DNA from: Woronichinia naegeliana WA131
Lineage (GTDB): Bacteria > Cyanobacteriota > Cyanobacteriia > Cyanobacteriales > Microcystaceae
DNA: 64,000 nucleotides
Direction of reading: 5' to 3'
Assembly (NCBI GenBank): GCA_025370055.1
Contig: CP073041.1
Location: forward strand, 5,798,272-5,862,271
The first letter of the stretch is position 1. Each line of letters starts with the position of its first letter. This document shows positions 49,660 to 58,032 of the stretch, in pieces. Below the pieces are notes generated by a model, which saw nothing but the letters and a program-made list of their open reading frames with translations, was not told where the DNA came from and ran no database searches. The position numbers were made by a program, and so were the translations under genes.

Positions 49660-50821
49660 ATTGAGGTTCTAATAACTCCTGTAATAAATTACTGTGATAG
49701 ACGGCACTGCCAACACCGAAATCTCTCATCCATTCTGCGAGATCTTCTCTTTTTTTACTCAATTCATCTAATCTAAAAACTTGAGTTCCAGAAGCATCTT
49801 TTTTACTTAATAAAAGAACAGAAATATCCGAATTAATTTCATCAGAACTAAAACAATCTAGTAGCTGTGAACTGTGAGTTGTAATAATAATTTGAGTTCT
49901 CTGTGAAAGTTTTTGCAAAATAGAGGCAACGCTACTTAGAATAGCTGGATGTAAATTGCGTTCAGGCTCCTCAATTCCTATCAATGGTGGTAGATCATCT
50001 TGGTGTAGTAACACATAATAACCAATAATTCTAAGTGTCCCATCAGATAAGCCAGATAATTTAATTTTTTGTCCATCCACTTCTTTCACTCGAAGTTCTT
50101 CATTTCCAGATACTTCTAAAGATATTCCTAAGCACCTGTATAGTTCTTGGTTAATTTCTTGAAATTTATCTGAATGCTTTAATTTCCAATATAATAAAAC
50201 CTGTTCTAGATATTCACCATCAATATCCAAGGAGGGAATTTCTTCTTGTGTTTCTTTTAATATTAGCGAAAAAGATCTTCTTTTTCCTCTCATTACTCGC
50301 GGCTCAAAATCATAAAACTGCCATGTTCTCATGAATTCAGACAATTGAGATGTTAGAGGTTTACTGCCATAGTCACCTGCCGTTTTCAATGCTAAATTAC
50401 CTTGTTTAGACTTATAATCTTGAGGATTTTTCCCATCTTCATCATCTTCATCATAGACTTTACCCTGATTTTCATGAACATTGATTACAGTTATTTCTCC
50501 TATTTGTAATAATTCTCTAGAAAAAATCACTTTTTCATCATTTGTTGAAATAGAAACTTGATAATTTATATCTTGATTATCTGCCTTTGTAATAATTTCT
50601 AAAGTTAATGCTTGACTAGAACTATTTCTAACTATTCCTTGGAGCCATTCAGAAGGTGGTGGAGAACCTGCTTTGACAATCTGGCCAAATCTGCGAAGAG
50701 CTTCTAGGCAATTAGATTTTCCTGTCGCATTAGCCCCGACAATAATTGTTAAATCTCGAAAGTTTAGTGTTACATCTTCCAAACTCTTAAAATTTCTAAT
50801 TCTGGCAGATATAAGTTTCAT
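49652..50821 (-). CDS. AAA_21/SMC-like ATPase
   Basis: 389 residues from ATG at 50821 (MKLISARIRNFKSLEDVTL). An upstream TTG start is rejected because this ATG begins the conserved strand. Walker A is GANATGKSN (29-37), the ABC-type signature is LSGLSDGT (255-262), Walker B is LIGIEEPERNLHP (280-292) and the H-loop is TTHSSQ around His316. This is the OLD/RloA/AbiLi-type single-chain ATPase fold. Lower GC and absence of HIP1 in the coding region, compared with cobS, suggest acquisition. Coupled to the DUF4276-like gene downstream. Confidence 0.85.
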   Translation of the reverse strand: MKLISARIRNFKSLEDVTLNFRDLTIIVGANATGKSNCLEALRRFGQIVKAGSPPPSEWLQGIVRNSSSQALTLEIITKADNQDINYQVSISTNDEKVIFSRELLQIGEITVINVHENQGKVYDEDDEDGKNPQDYKSKQGNLALKTAGDYGSKPLTSQLSEFMRTWQFYDFEPRVMRGKRRSFSLILKETQEEIPSLDIDGEYLEQVLLYWKLKHSDKFQEINQELYRCLGISLEVSGNEELRVKEVDGQKIKLSGLSDGTLRIIGYYVLLHQDDLPPLIGIEEPERNLHPAILSSVASILQKLSQRTQIIITTHSSQLLDCFSSDEINSDISVLLLSKKDASGTQVFRLDELSKKREDLAEWMRDFGVGSAVYHSNLLQELLEPQYA

Positions 50822-50955
50822 AAAACTGGTTTTTAAGTGCTTAGACAAAATTATTTACACATAGCGATCCTTGTACACCAAGGTTTTTAGCTTTATCTAA
50901 AGGGTAATTTATTTTGCATGACTACTTATAGAGATAATTTAAAGCAATTACACGA

Positions 50956-51116
50956 CTGGAGAGTGCGAAGTTCTCTGTCAGACATTTTGATAAAATGCCT
51001 AAAAGCCTTGCATTGAAAGGGTTTCAGCGATTGTGAATCTGGAAGAGGGTTGAAGGGCGTTGGGGGCTGAAATCCTAGTAAACTCGTTGATTTTCCTAGA
51101 ACTTCGCACTGTCCAG
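50956..51116. mobile_element. 161-bp MITE with IS-X-type ends
   Basis: The ends CTGGAGAGTGCGAAGTTCT and AGAACTTCGCACTGTCCAG closely resemble IS-X termini. The 8-bp duplication TTACACGA is at 50948-50955 and 51117-51124. It lies between the ATPase gene and ssrA, and has no ORF. Confidence 0.85.
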
Positions 51117-51195
51117 TTACACGAGATTATATCACATTTTTTCCTTTCCCCCCTTGCCAATTCTTCAATAGACAGGCTACCATAGGGCTAGACAA

Positions 51196-51575
51196 GGGGC
51201 CGCAACGGTTTCGACAGGTTGGCGAACGCTTCTCTGTGATACAGGTCGAGAGTGAGTCTCCTCTCGTGAATCCAAGACTCAAACAAAATGTAACTGCGAA
51301 TAACATCGTTAGCTTCAAGCGCGTGGCAGTAGCTGCCTAATTCTCGTCAGAGACCGCTTACTTCTAATTTGACTCCGTTAAGGATTAGAGGTAAACCCCA
51401 ACGGATGCACTTGATGGCTTTTCTCTGGTTGGCTATTCAGTAAAGACCTAACCAAAGCATCCCACCATCTGGGATAAGAGATGGTTCTCGCCCTGAGGAT
51501 TAGAGGGGCTAAACCTGTGAATGAACGGAAAGTAAATACCCAATTTGGACAGCAGTTCGACTCTGCTCGGCTCCA
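51196..51575 (+). ncRNA. ssrA: Transfer-messenger RNA (tmRNA)
   Basis: The 5' end GGGGCCGCAACGG can pair with the 3' end CTGCTCGGCTCC. GGTTCGACTC-like AGTTCGACTCTGC forms the T-arm of the tRNA-like domain. The tag reading frame at 51296-51340 encodes ANNIVSFKRVAVAA and TAA; the resume codon is GCG. ANNIV and the final VAA are typical of cyanobacterial tags. Pseudoknot-type repeats follow (GCATCCCACCATCTGGGAT). CCA is not encoded. One-piece (non-permuted) form. It rescues stalled ribosomes and tags their products for proteolysis. Confidence 0.95.
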
Positions 51576-51601
51576 TAAAACACCATCGTTTGGTATATTA
51601 G

Positions 51602-51625
51602 GCTCAGTAAAAAAAATTACTGGGC
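51602..51625 (+). terminator. Hairpin downstream of tmRNA, possible terminator
   Basis: GCTCAGTAA and TTACTGGGC pair across a short A-rich loop, followed by TTTAG. The U-run is weak, so this is only a candidate. Confidence 0.3.
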
Positions 51626-51743
51626 TTTAGCGTTGTTGGCTATTCTTGGTATCTCAGGAAATTATCAATCAGTGGAAAGACGGTACAAAGAGACGACGTT
51701 GGCAGCTATAGCGACAATTGTAGGAATTGCTGGCGGGACGAAA

Positions 51744-51965
51744 GCGATCGCGGCTCCATCCCCACCAACCTTGCCCACATTCACACTGATAAAACTCTTG
51801 CCATTTGCGTCGATAATCTTCACTGATCACCGGCGATCGGCGATTAATCCAAACTTTTTGGGCTTTTCAGGGCGTTTCTCGACAATGGGGGCAGCAAAAA
51901 TGACGAGCGTGGGTAGCCGTATTGATCCAATCGGGGGGAGTGGGGCTAAAAGCTTCTATATTCAT
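51744..51965 (-). pseudogene. Zinc-ribbon protein gene copy with nonsense codon
   Basis: It begins MNIEAFSPTPPDWINTATH like the gene at 36928-37191. It reaches CCPHCRETP, then TGA (51867-51869) replaces an Arg codon. The rest (KAQKVWINRRSPVISEDY, YQCECGQ) continues in frame. The 3' end diverges after ~51750. Decayed paralogue. Confidence 0.82.
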
Positions 51966-52052
51966 GGGCCGGAATGATTGTTCTCTGGTTGTTAGTTAAC
52001 TTTGCTACTTTTCTGCTCTCTAGCCTACCTTAAAATCTTTTCAAGTTCTTTA
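51744..52052. repeat. Second copy of the zinc-ribbon gene segment (from 36970-37279)
   Basis: About 310 bp match 36970-37279 with scattered substitutions, from GCGATCGC to TTCTTTA. The copy includes the former upstream region of the small gene. It is a duplication of resident sequence, not flanked by recognised IS ends. Confidence 0.85.
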
Positions 52053-52685
52053 ATAATAAATTATTTAGATCGGGTATAGTCGGGAGCGAGGATCATTAGT
52101 TGCCCTTCTTTATCTTGGTTAATAGCTAATACGGGTGGACGTTCATCGTCTTTAGACGTAGCGAATAAAGCAGAAAATACATAAGTCCATTTACTATTTT
52201 CAGGTTTAGCGGACAAAGTGGGGAATACATAAGTCCATTTATTATTTTCTAGCAATAATCGCCAAACCCTGGGAGGCTTGGTTCCACTATCATTGTTTTC
52301 TTTTCCTCGCAAATAATAGAATAAACCTTGATCGCCAATAATACGATAGCCTTTCAGAGAGGGATTGAAAGGATTATCACGATCAAGATTCTGTCCTAAC
52401 GCGATTTGTTTTTCGGGTAAAACAAGGGTAATCACGGGCAAAGTAGAAGTTTCATTAACAGCATCTCTACGGGCATCAGTGGTTCCTTGAATTCTTGCTA
52501 ACCAAAAGAGAATAAGTAGCAGCCAGATAACCACCGTTAGGTCTTTACGCAGGGATGGGGGAATGATGTCAGTAAAAAAGCGAGGAATGGCTAATAATTG
52601 ATGAAAATTGGAGCGGAAGGAATGTTTTTTTTCGGCAATACCTTGTACTGACCAAAGGGTTGGTTTAGTGGGTGAGGGTTCATTG

Positions 52686-54124
52686 GTGTCAACTTAAGCC
52701 AAAATGCCTACTCACAAAAGATTAGCCTAAAAGCAGGCGGAAGTAAGAGTAGGCTGAAAAAAAGGTTAGTATATAAAAAAGTGAGCAAAAAACAAATGGC
52801 AAGACAACATCCTCGGAGAAAAGGAAACCCAGACTTACGTCGTAAGACAAATCAGCCAGGGGTAGAAATCCCTGAAATAACAAAAGAGTTGTTTGAATTA
52901 CTAGAACCCACAATGTTTACACCATTAAAATATTTACAGGGAACTCATGAGAAGATGATGAGAGATAGGGTGTTAAATTTACCAGTAATGGTGGCATTAG
53001 TGTTAAGTATAGTGTATCGTCAAATAGCGGGTATAAGTGAAGCGGTAAGACTGTTAGAGGAAGAGGGATTGCTATGGGTAGCATCATTAAAAGTAAGCAA
53101 ACAGGCAGTATCAAAAAGAATGATGAATGTGCCAGCCGAAATATTTGCAATATTACTAAAAGAAGTGTTAGAAAAAGCAGCCGAAAAAGGGAAGAAGCTC
53201 CAAGTAGGAGAAAAATGGGAAAAAATAAGAGAAAAGTTTAGTGCAGTGTGGATAGCAGATGGCTAAACGCTAGAGCAGATAAGGAAAAATATGAAAATAA
53301 GTAAAGAAGAAAAGAGTAAATTGGGGGGTAAAATAATGATGGTAGTGGAAGCCTTTACCCAAAGACCCGTTACTTTATGGTACACAGAAAATGATAAATC
53401 AAATGATAAAATATGGTGTGAAGAATTGGCAGCTAAATTACCAGAAAATGGTTTAATTCTCGTAGATATGGGATTTTTTAGCTTTGTGTGGTTTGATTTG
53501 TTAACAGAAGCTAAAAAGTTTTTTCTAACCAGATTTAGAGCGGGTACATCTTACAAAACCAAACAAGTATTGTCTCAAGGTAGTCATTACAGAGATGAGA
53601 TTATCATTATGGGAAATTACCGTTCTAATCCTTGCAAGCATCCGGTGAGATTAGTCTCAGTATTATGGGGAACAATCTGGTATCAGTATTTAACAAATGT
53701 GTTGTCTCCCGAACAACTGTCCGCCGAAGAGGTCTGTGATTTATATCGAAGACGATGGACAATCGAAGAAGCCTTTTTATTAACGAAAAGACTTTTAGGA
53801 CTAGCCTATTTATGGGTAGGGAATAAGAATGGTGTCCAAATCCAGATTATTTGCACTTTGATTTTCTATACGGTCTTAAATCAATTGGTAGGGGAAGTGG
53901 CGATTGCTCTAAATCAACCGAAAGAAAAAATCTCAGTAGAGATGGTGTTTCGGAGTCTATACTATGTAGCGAAGGCTATTGCTAGAGGAGAAAAGCCTGA
54001 TACAGTAACCTATCTGGCTGAACGTGCTAAGTTATTTGGTTTGGTCAAAGCTGAGAGAAAGCGACATCGAGAAAAGGCCGCTCTCAATCAACAAATTTGG
54101 GAACCCATTCCTTTAAGTTGACAC
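52686..54124 (+). mobile_element. IS4-family element, 1439 bp
   Basis: The inverted ends GTGTCAACTTAAG (52686) and TTTAAGTTGACAC (54124). It contains one transposase gene with a nonsense codon. Confidence 0.8.
52796..54121 (+). pseudogene. IS4-family transposase with a single TAA after the first catalytic Asp
   Basis: The frame from ATG 52796 (MARQHPRRKGNPDLRRK) runs to FSAVWIADG. Codon 53264-53266 is TAA where related IS4 enzymes have Ser (DGSTLE). The same frame continues TLEQIRKNMKISKEEKSKL, VTLWYTENDKSND, LILVDMGFFSF and RRRWTIEEAFLLTKRLLGL (the Y/R-E-K catalytic Glu) to 54121. One base change, TCA to TAA, would explain it. Inactive unless suppressed. Confidence 0.82.
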
Positions 54125-54418
54125 GGATGGTGAGGGTTGCACTAACCAAAGGGTAAACTTGATGCAAATTGCCCCAAGAACAATGGCGATCAGGGTTCGT
54201 ACAAAGGCGGAAAGGCTGCCACAGAAGACTTGAATGGGGACAAAGAGAAAGGAGCGTAGGGGTAAGTCTAGACGATTGAGTTCGAGATGAAACCAGCCAA
54301 AGTAGGCCCAACGGTAAATCCAACCGATGAAATAGAGAAAAATCCCCAATACGCCTAGAATACTGGCAAACGCGCTTAAAATCTGAGTGTTCTGAGAGGA
54401 TGAGTTAGAATCAGCCAC

Positions 54419-54535
54419 CGATAAATCCTGAAGATGAAACTTTTTTAACTTTTTTGATTATAATCATCCTAGCTAGAAAATTTTTCTCGTTTTGCAGGAA
54501 TAACGTTTTTTTTCAACAACTAAGGAGTTTCAAGT
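54419..54535. other. Divergent intergenic region
   Basis: 117 bp between two divergent starts. An AAGGAG ribosome-binding site lies 9 bp before ATG 54536. An AT-rich core could hold promoters for both directions. Confidence 0.45.
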
Positions 54536-54925
54536 ATGACGATTGATAATCCCCAAGAAGTCAAGTCTTTAATTAAAAAAATGGAAGCAATTTTGCCCAT
54601 TCCCGTTCGAGGGACTCCTGAATTGTTAAAGACTTTGGCAAATCAAGGTGATAAATATAAACCTGATCATGAGTTTCTGATTGAGAAGATTCTCTATGCG
54701 GGAGATGAAGGAGGAATTTCCTGTGTGCTTAAGCTTGCTCCTACTGCCAAAAGTCTTGTTTGTGCTTCTTTAACTCATTTAAAAATTGCGAATAATCATC
54801 CTTTAGCAGATGAGATTCAGGTTTATCAAAAAAAACGGGCAATGCTTTTGGCTCTAGAGGATGGGAAAAAGGGAAAGGCCAAGCGTTTGGCTCAACAAAG
54901 TCGTCCAAAAAAGGGTTTTGGTTAA
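54536..54925 (+). CDS. Hypothetical protein, 129 aa
   Basis: Family not recognised. A soluble, mostly helical protein (MTIDNPQEVKSLIKKMEAIL). It has a central block EGGISCVLKLAPTAKSLVCASLTHLKI and a strongly basic tail (EDGKKGKAKRLAQQSRPKKGFG) that could bind nucleic acid. A good AAGGAG site precedes the ATG. It lies between the disrupted membrane-protein gene and an IS200 remnant, so it may be resident. Confidence 0.65.
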   Translation: MTIDNPQEVKSLIKKMEAILPIPVRGTPELLKTLANQGDKYKPDHEFLIEKILYAGDEGGISCVLKLAPTAKSLVCASLTHLKIANNHPLADEIQVYQKKRAMLLALEDGKKGKAKRLAQQSRPKKGFG

Positions 54926-54969
54926 TCATTTTGCATTTTGTAAGTGGCTAGTTTCAAATGAACTACCCC

Positions 54970-54988
54970 GCTGCAAGCAGACGGGGTA
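54970..54988. repeat. Hairpin next to IS200 remnant
   Basis: CCCCGCTGCAAGCAGACGGGG can fold as a short stem-loop with a GCAAGC loop region. Such hairpins mark the ends of IS200/IS605 elements. Confidence 0.5.
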
Positions 54989-54994
54989 TCAGAA

Positions 54995-55440
54995 TCAAAA
55001 AAGAGTAAGCTGTTCATTTCGATGGAGCTTGAGATATTCTTTACCCTGATTTTTCACGTATTTTGCAATCATCCCTTCATCCCCGTGTTTGCCTACTGTA
55101 CTCGCAAAATAACCATCACTCCAAAACCTGGTTGACTGACAAAACATGGATTACTAACCCCTGAAACCCTTAGCTGACAAGGATTACAGGCGAGACAAAG
55201 CCATAAAACGATCTTGATCACCTAAAACCCTTGCTAGAAGGGGCTTTGAGTGGCATCAAGGCAAACTTTTGTCAGTCAATCAGCTCCAAAACTCTCCGCC
55301 CCATAGTTTTTGTTTTACCTGAGGACAGCGTCGAAACACTTCCTTGGCTGTCAAACTCTTGATCATCTTGACCAACTTCGTCACACTATACGTCGGCACC
55401 GATTGCACTAAAAAATGCACATGCTAGGGCGTGTCATCAA
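54995..55440 (-). pseudogene. IS200/IS605 TnpA (Y1 HUH transposase) remnant with MITE
   Basis: Reading leftward, HVHFLVQSVPTYSVTKLVKM contains the HUH metal motif (HVH). It is followed by KSLTAKEVFRRCPQVK, KLWGGEFWS, then after the MITE SDGYFASTVGKHGDEGMIAKYVKNQGKEYLKL, with the C-terminal helix that holds the catalytic Tyr, ending RNEQLTLF and TGA at 54995. A TAG precedes the HVH block and the N-terminus is replaced by another miniature element at 55442. Inactive. Confidence 0.82.
55128..55283. mobile_element. 156-bp MITE inside IS200 tnpA
   Basis: The inverted ends CTGGTTGACTGACAAAA and TTTTGTCAGTCAATCAG. The 9-bp duplication CTCCAAAAC is at 55119-55127 and 55284-55292. No ORF. Confidence 0.85.
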
Positions 55441-55441
55441 T

Positions 55442-55705
55442 CAGCAATTCCAAATTCAGAATGTAGCTAAAGATACAAAATCCCTGAAGTGCTTACGGTC
55501 AAGGGGTTTAATGCCAATATTTAGAATCAATGTAATGCTCTATTTAGTGATTGATCAAGTTTGTTTGCAGGTTACTGACTCTCTAAGAGACCGAGATTCG
55601 AGGAGGGAATGCAAAAAAACTCAGAGATTAGGTTAATATCTCTTACATCCATAAAAACAAGATCGTGTCTGTATCCTATGTTACCGTTTGAATTTGGAAT
55701 TGCTG
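55442..55705. mobile_element. 264-bp CAGCAATTC-type MITE
   Basis: The ends CAGCAATTCCAAATTCAGAA and GTTTGAATTTGGAATTGCTG. The 9-bp duplication GTCATCAAT is at 55433-55441 and 55706-55714. The right part resembles the fragment at 13343-13423. Confidence 0.83.
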
Positions 55706-55866
55706 GTCATCAATTCAGCAATTCTAAATTTGAAAAATCAGGAGGAATTAGTGGCGGGCAGAGAGTCAAATGGCTCAAGCATATACTGAACACGGTCACA
55801 AGTTGCGAATTTAAAAAATAAGAGATAATATAGTAAAAATAGAAAAAGTAGTCAAGAGGCTGAGAA

Positions 55867-56910
55867 ATGATTAAGTTAGAATTTACGGAAGAAGACAAAA
55901 GACTGTTGTCTTACGGTCGGTTTAATCACCCGCATCCTAGAGTACAGCTAAAGATGGAAGTTTTATGGTTAAAAAGTCAGGGATTATCTCATCAAAAAAT
56001 TGCTCAATTCGCAGGAGTTTCAGTAAATACGGTGACAAGCTATATCTGTGATTATCAAGAGGGCGGGATAGAAAAACTAAAAGAAATAAAATTTAATCGC
56101 CCGAAAAGCGAGTTAACAGAGCATCAAGGGAAAATTGAGGCATATTTTGAGTCAAATCCACCAGCAAAAATAAATGAAGCAGTAAAAAGAATAGAAGAAT
56201 TAACGGGAATAAAAAGAAGTCCAACGCAAGTCAGAAAATTTTTAAAGTCAATAGGAATGAGGTGTCTAAAGGTGGGAACAATTGCATCAAAAGCAGATGT
56301 AGAAGCTCAGGATAGCTATAGAGAAAAAGAGCTAGAACCAAGGCTAGAAGAGGCAAAAGCAGGAAAAAGGGCAGTTTTCTTTGTAGATGCCTCTCATTTT
56401 GTAATGGGAGCATTTGTAAATTTTATATGGTGCTTCAAGAGGATTTTTATTAAGTCACCATCAGGGAGAAAACGTTTTAATGTGTTAGGAGCATTAAATG
56501 CAATTACCCATGAAGTAATTATGGTAACGAACAGTTCTTATATTACGGGAACTCAGGTTTGTGAACTCCTAGAAAAGATAGCAGAATTAGGACTATTAAT
56601 ACCGATTACGTTGGTATTAGACAATGCTCGTTATCAAAAATGCCGAATTGTGCAGGAGTTGGCAGAATCATTAGGAATAGAGTTACTGTACTTACCTCCT
56701 TATTCTCCTAACTTGAATTTAATTGAAAGACTGTGGAAGTTTGTGAAGAAGAAGTGTTTATACGCAAAATATTATGAAGATTTTACGCAGTTTTCTGCAG
56801 CAATTTCAGGATGTCTTGAGGATGCTAACGTAAAATATAAGGAGGAGCTTGATTCTTTGCTCACCTTACGATTTCAACGCTTTGATAAATCTCAGATTAT
56901 GAACGTTTGA
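55867..56910 (+). CDS. IS630-family transposase, intact
   Basis: 347 residues, one frame. An N-terminal helix-turn-helix (GLSHQKIAQFAGVSVNTVTSY, ~39-59 in part) is followed by a second winged region (PTQVRKFLKSIGMR). The DDE core has Asp174 in VFFVDASHFVMG, Asp252 in LVLDNARYQKC and Glu287 in YSPNLNLIERLWKF. It carries no frameshift, unlike the IS630 fragment at 17488. The element's own termini were not resolved. CAGCAATTC sequences lie on both sides (55716, 56921) but in direct orientation. Confidence 0.88.
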   Translation: MIKLEFTEEDKRLLSYGRFNHPHPRVQLKMEVLWLKSQGLSHQKIAQFAGVSVNTVTSYICDYQEGGIEKLKEIKFNRPKSELTEHQGKIEAYFESNPPAKINEAVKRIEELTGIKRSPTQVRKFLKSIGMRCLKVGTIASKADVEAQDSYREKELEPRLEEAKAGKRAVFFVDASHFVMGAFVNFIWCFKRIFIKSPSGRKRFNVLGALNAITHEVIMVTNSSYITGTQVCELLEKIAELGLLIPITLVLDNARYQKCRIVQELAESLGIELLYLPPYSPNLNLIERLWKFVKKKCLYAKYYEDFTQFSAAISGCLEDANVKYKEELDSLLTLRFQRFDKSQIMNV

Positions 56911-56920
56911 AGTATAAAAC

Positions 56921-57125
56921 AGCAATTCCAAATTCAAATGGTATAAATAGAGACAGAAAAACTTTGACCTATAGGAAGTTATGAATAAAGAGAAAAGTGT
57001 CTACTGATTTTGCAGAGAGAAAGATGGAAGTAAACGACCTAAGTTTTGACGGAATCGTTCACTGTTTAAACGAGGTCATTGGGAAGATAGATGACCCCCG
57101 TTCGGTTAGTAATGCAACGAAATAG
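56921..57125 (+). pseudogene. Transposase N-terminal fragment of a CAGCAATTC-ended element
   Basis: The left end CAGCAATTCCAAATTC (56921) is followed, 102 bp on, by ATG 57023: MEVNDLSFDGIVHCLNEVIG, then KIDDPRSVSNATK, cut at 57125 by IS-E copy 8. The IDDPR motif is typical of ISAs1-like/related DDE transposase N-termini. If the association is right, this is the autonomous relative of the CAGCAATTC miniature elements. Confidence 0.6.
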
Positions 57126-58032
57126 GGCTTGCTGAAAAAGTCAAAAACGAAAGAAATGTGGGTTAGGGAAGTATGGACTGAAAAAGCATAGATAACTTAT
57201 CCTTATGGAAACAAATCAAAATACAGATTTTGTTTAATCTATTGTTCCTTTCTGTCTAAAAAGGTCAACACAAATCACTCCTCACAAAAGAGAGGAAAAT
57301 TAACACCATTTTTCACAAGAAAAACGACTCTACAACTTTTTACTTTTTGTCTTCTGAAGTAGAGTAGAAAGATGCATTACCAAAAAGTTCATCGCAATTA
57401 CCGTTTCCGAGGTCTCAGGTAGTTTGGCCATCACTCGACCAAGACTAAATTTCCTCTTTCCCTGTCCGAATTTACCCTCAATGGCATTACGCACTCTTTC
57501 ATCTGAGCGTGCCTCTTTCTTTTTTTCTTTGCTCACCTCTTTCGGCGGTCTTCCCAATCGGGGACCACTCATTCTTATATCCCTTTCTTTACAATAAGCT
57601 CGATTCGCTTTTGTTCGATAGATTTTATCCACATGAACCGATTCCGGATAACATCCTGTTTCCCTTTTATATTCTTCTATTCGCGCTTGTAAATCTCCCG
57701 ATTCGTTGTAATTATCCCAACTTAATTTGTCTAAGAAGACAAAGCCATTCACATTACTTGCCGATATTTTAGCTCCAAACTCTACTGCTTTTCCCGCTTT
57801 TCCACGCACTATTGGACGCACGTGAGGTTGGCTTACACTCACAATTCTGTTTTCTACTTTATTTGTCTTTTTTTCATACATTTCTAACTGTTGCTCATAC
57901 ACTTTTCCTGTCGTTACAAGCTCTTCTTGCTCTTTTTTCGTTAGTTTTTCTAACTTTGCTCCCTCTTCTATCATTTTTTCTATATGAGACAAGTTTCTTT
58001 TTATATATCCTAGTTGTTTTTTTGTTCCTTTT

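Larger units (their letters stand above)
52061..54418 (-). pseudogene. Membrane protein gene split by an IS4-family element
   Basis: The N-terminal part (54418-54125) starts MADSNSSSQNTQILSAFASI and has two hydrophobic stretches (SILGVLGIFLYFIGWIY, LIAIVLGAICIKFTLWLV). The C-terminal part (52685-52061) continues NEPSPTKPTLWSVQGIAEKK, then a third membrane segment (LTVVIWLLLILFWLARIQG) and a soluble tail (ITLVLPEKQIALGQNLDR, YRIIGDQGLFYYLRGKE). Together they give ~310 residues of unknown function. The IS at 52686-54124 separates them, and no exact target duplication could be seen. Confidence 0.7.

Noticed and set aside
51127-51318. 63-codon minus-strand ORF across the tmRNA start
   Set aside because: It is antisense to the conserved tmRNA 5' domain and has no protein features.
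55716-56936. CAGCAATTC motifs on both sides as the terminal repeats of the IS630 element
   Set aside because: They are in direct, not inverted, orientation. The right one starts a different element and the left one probably belongs to a third.
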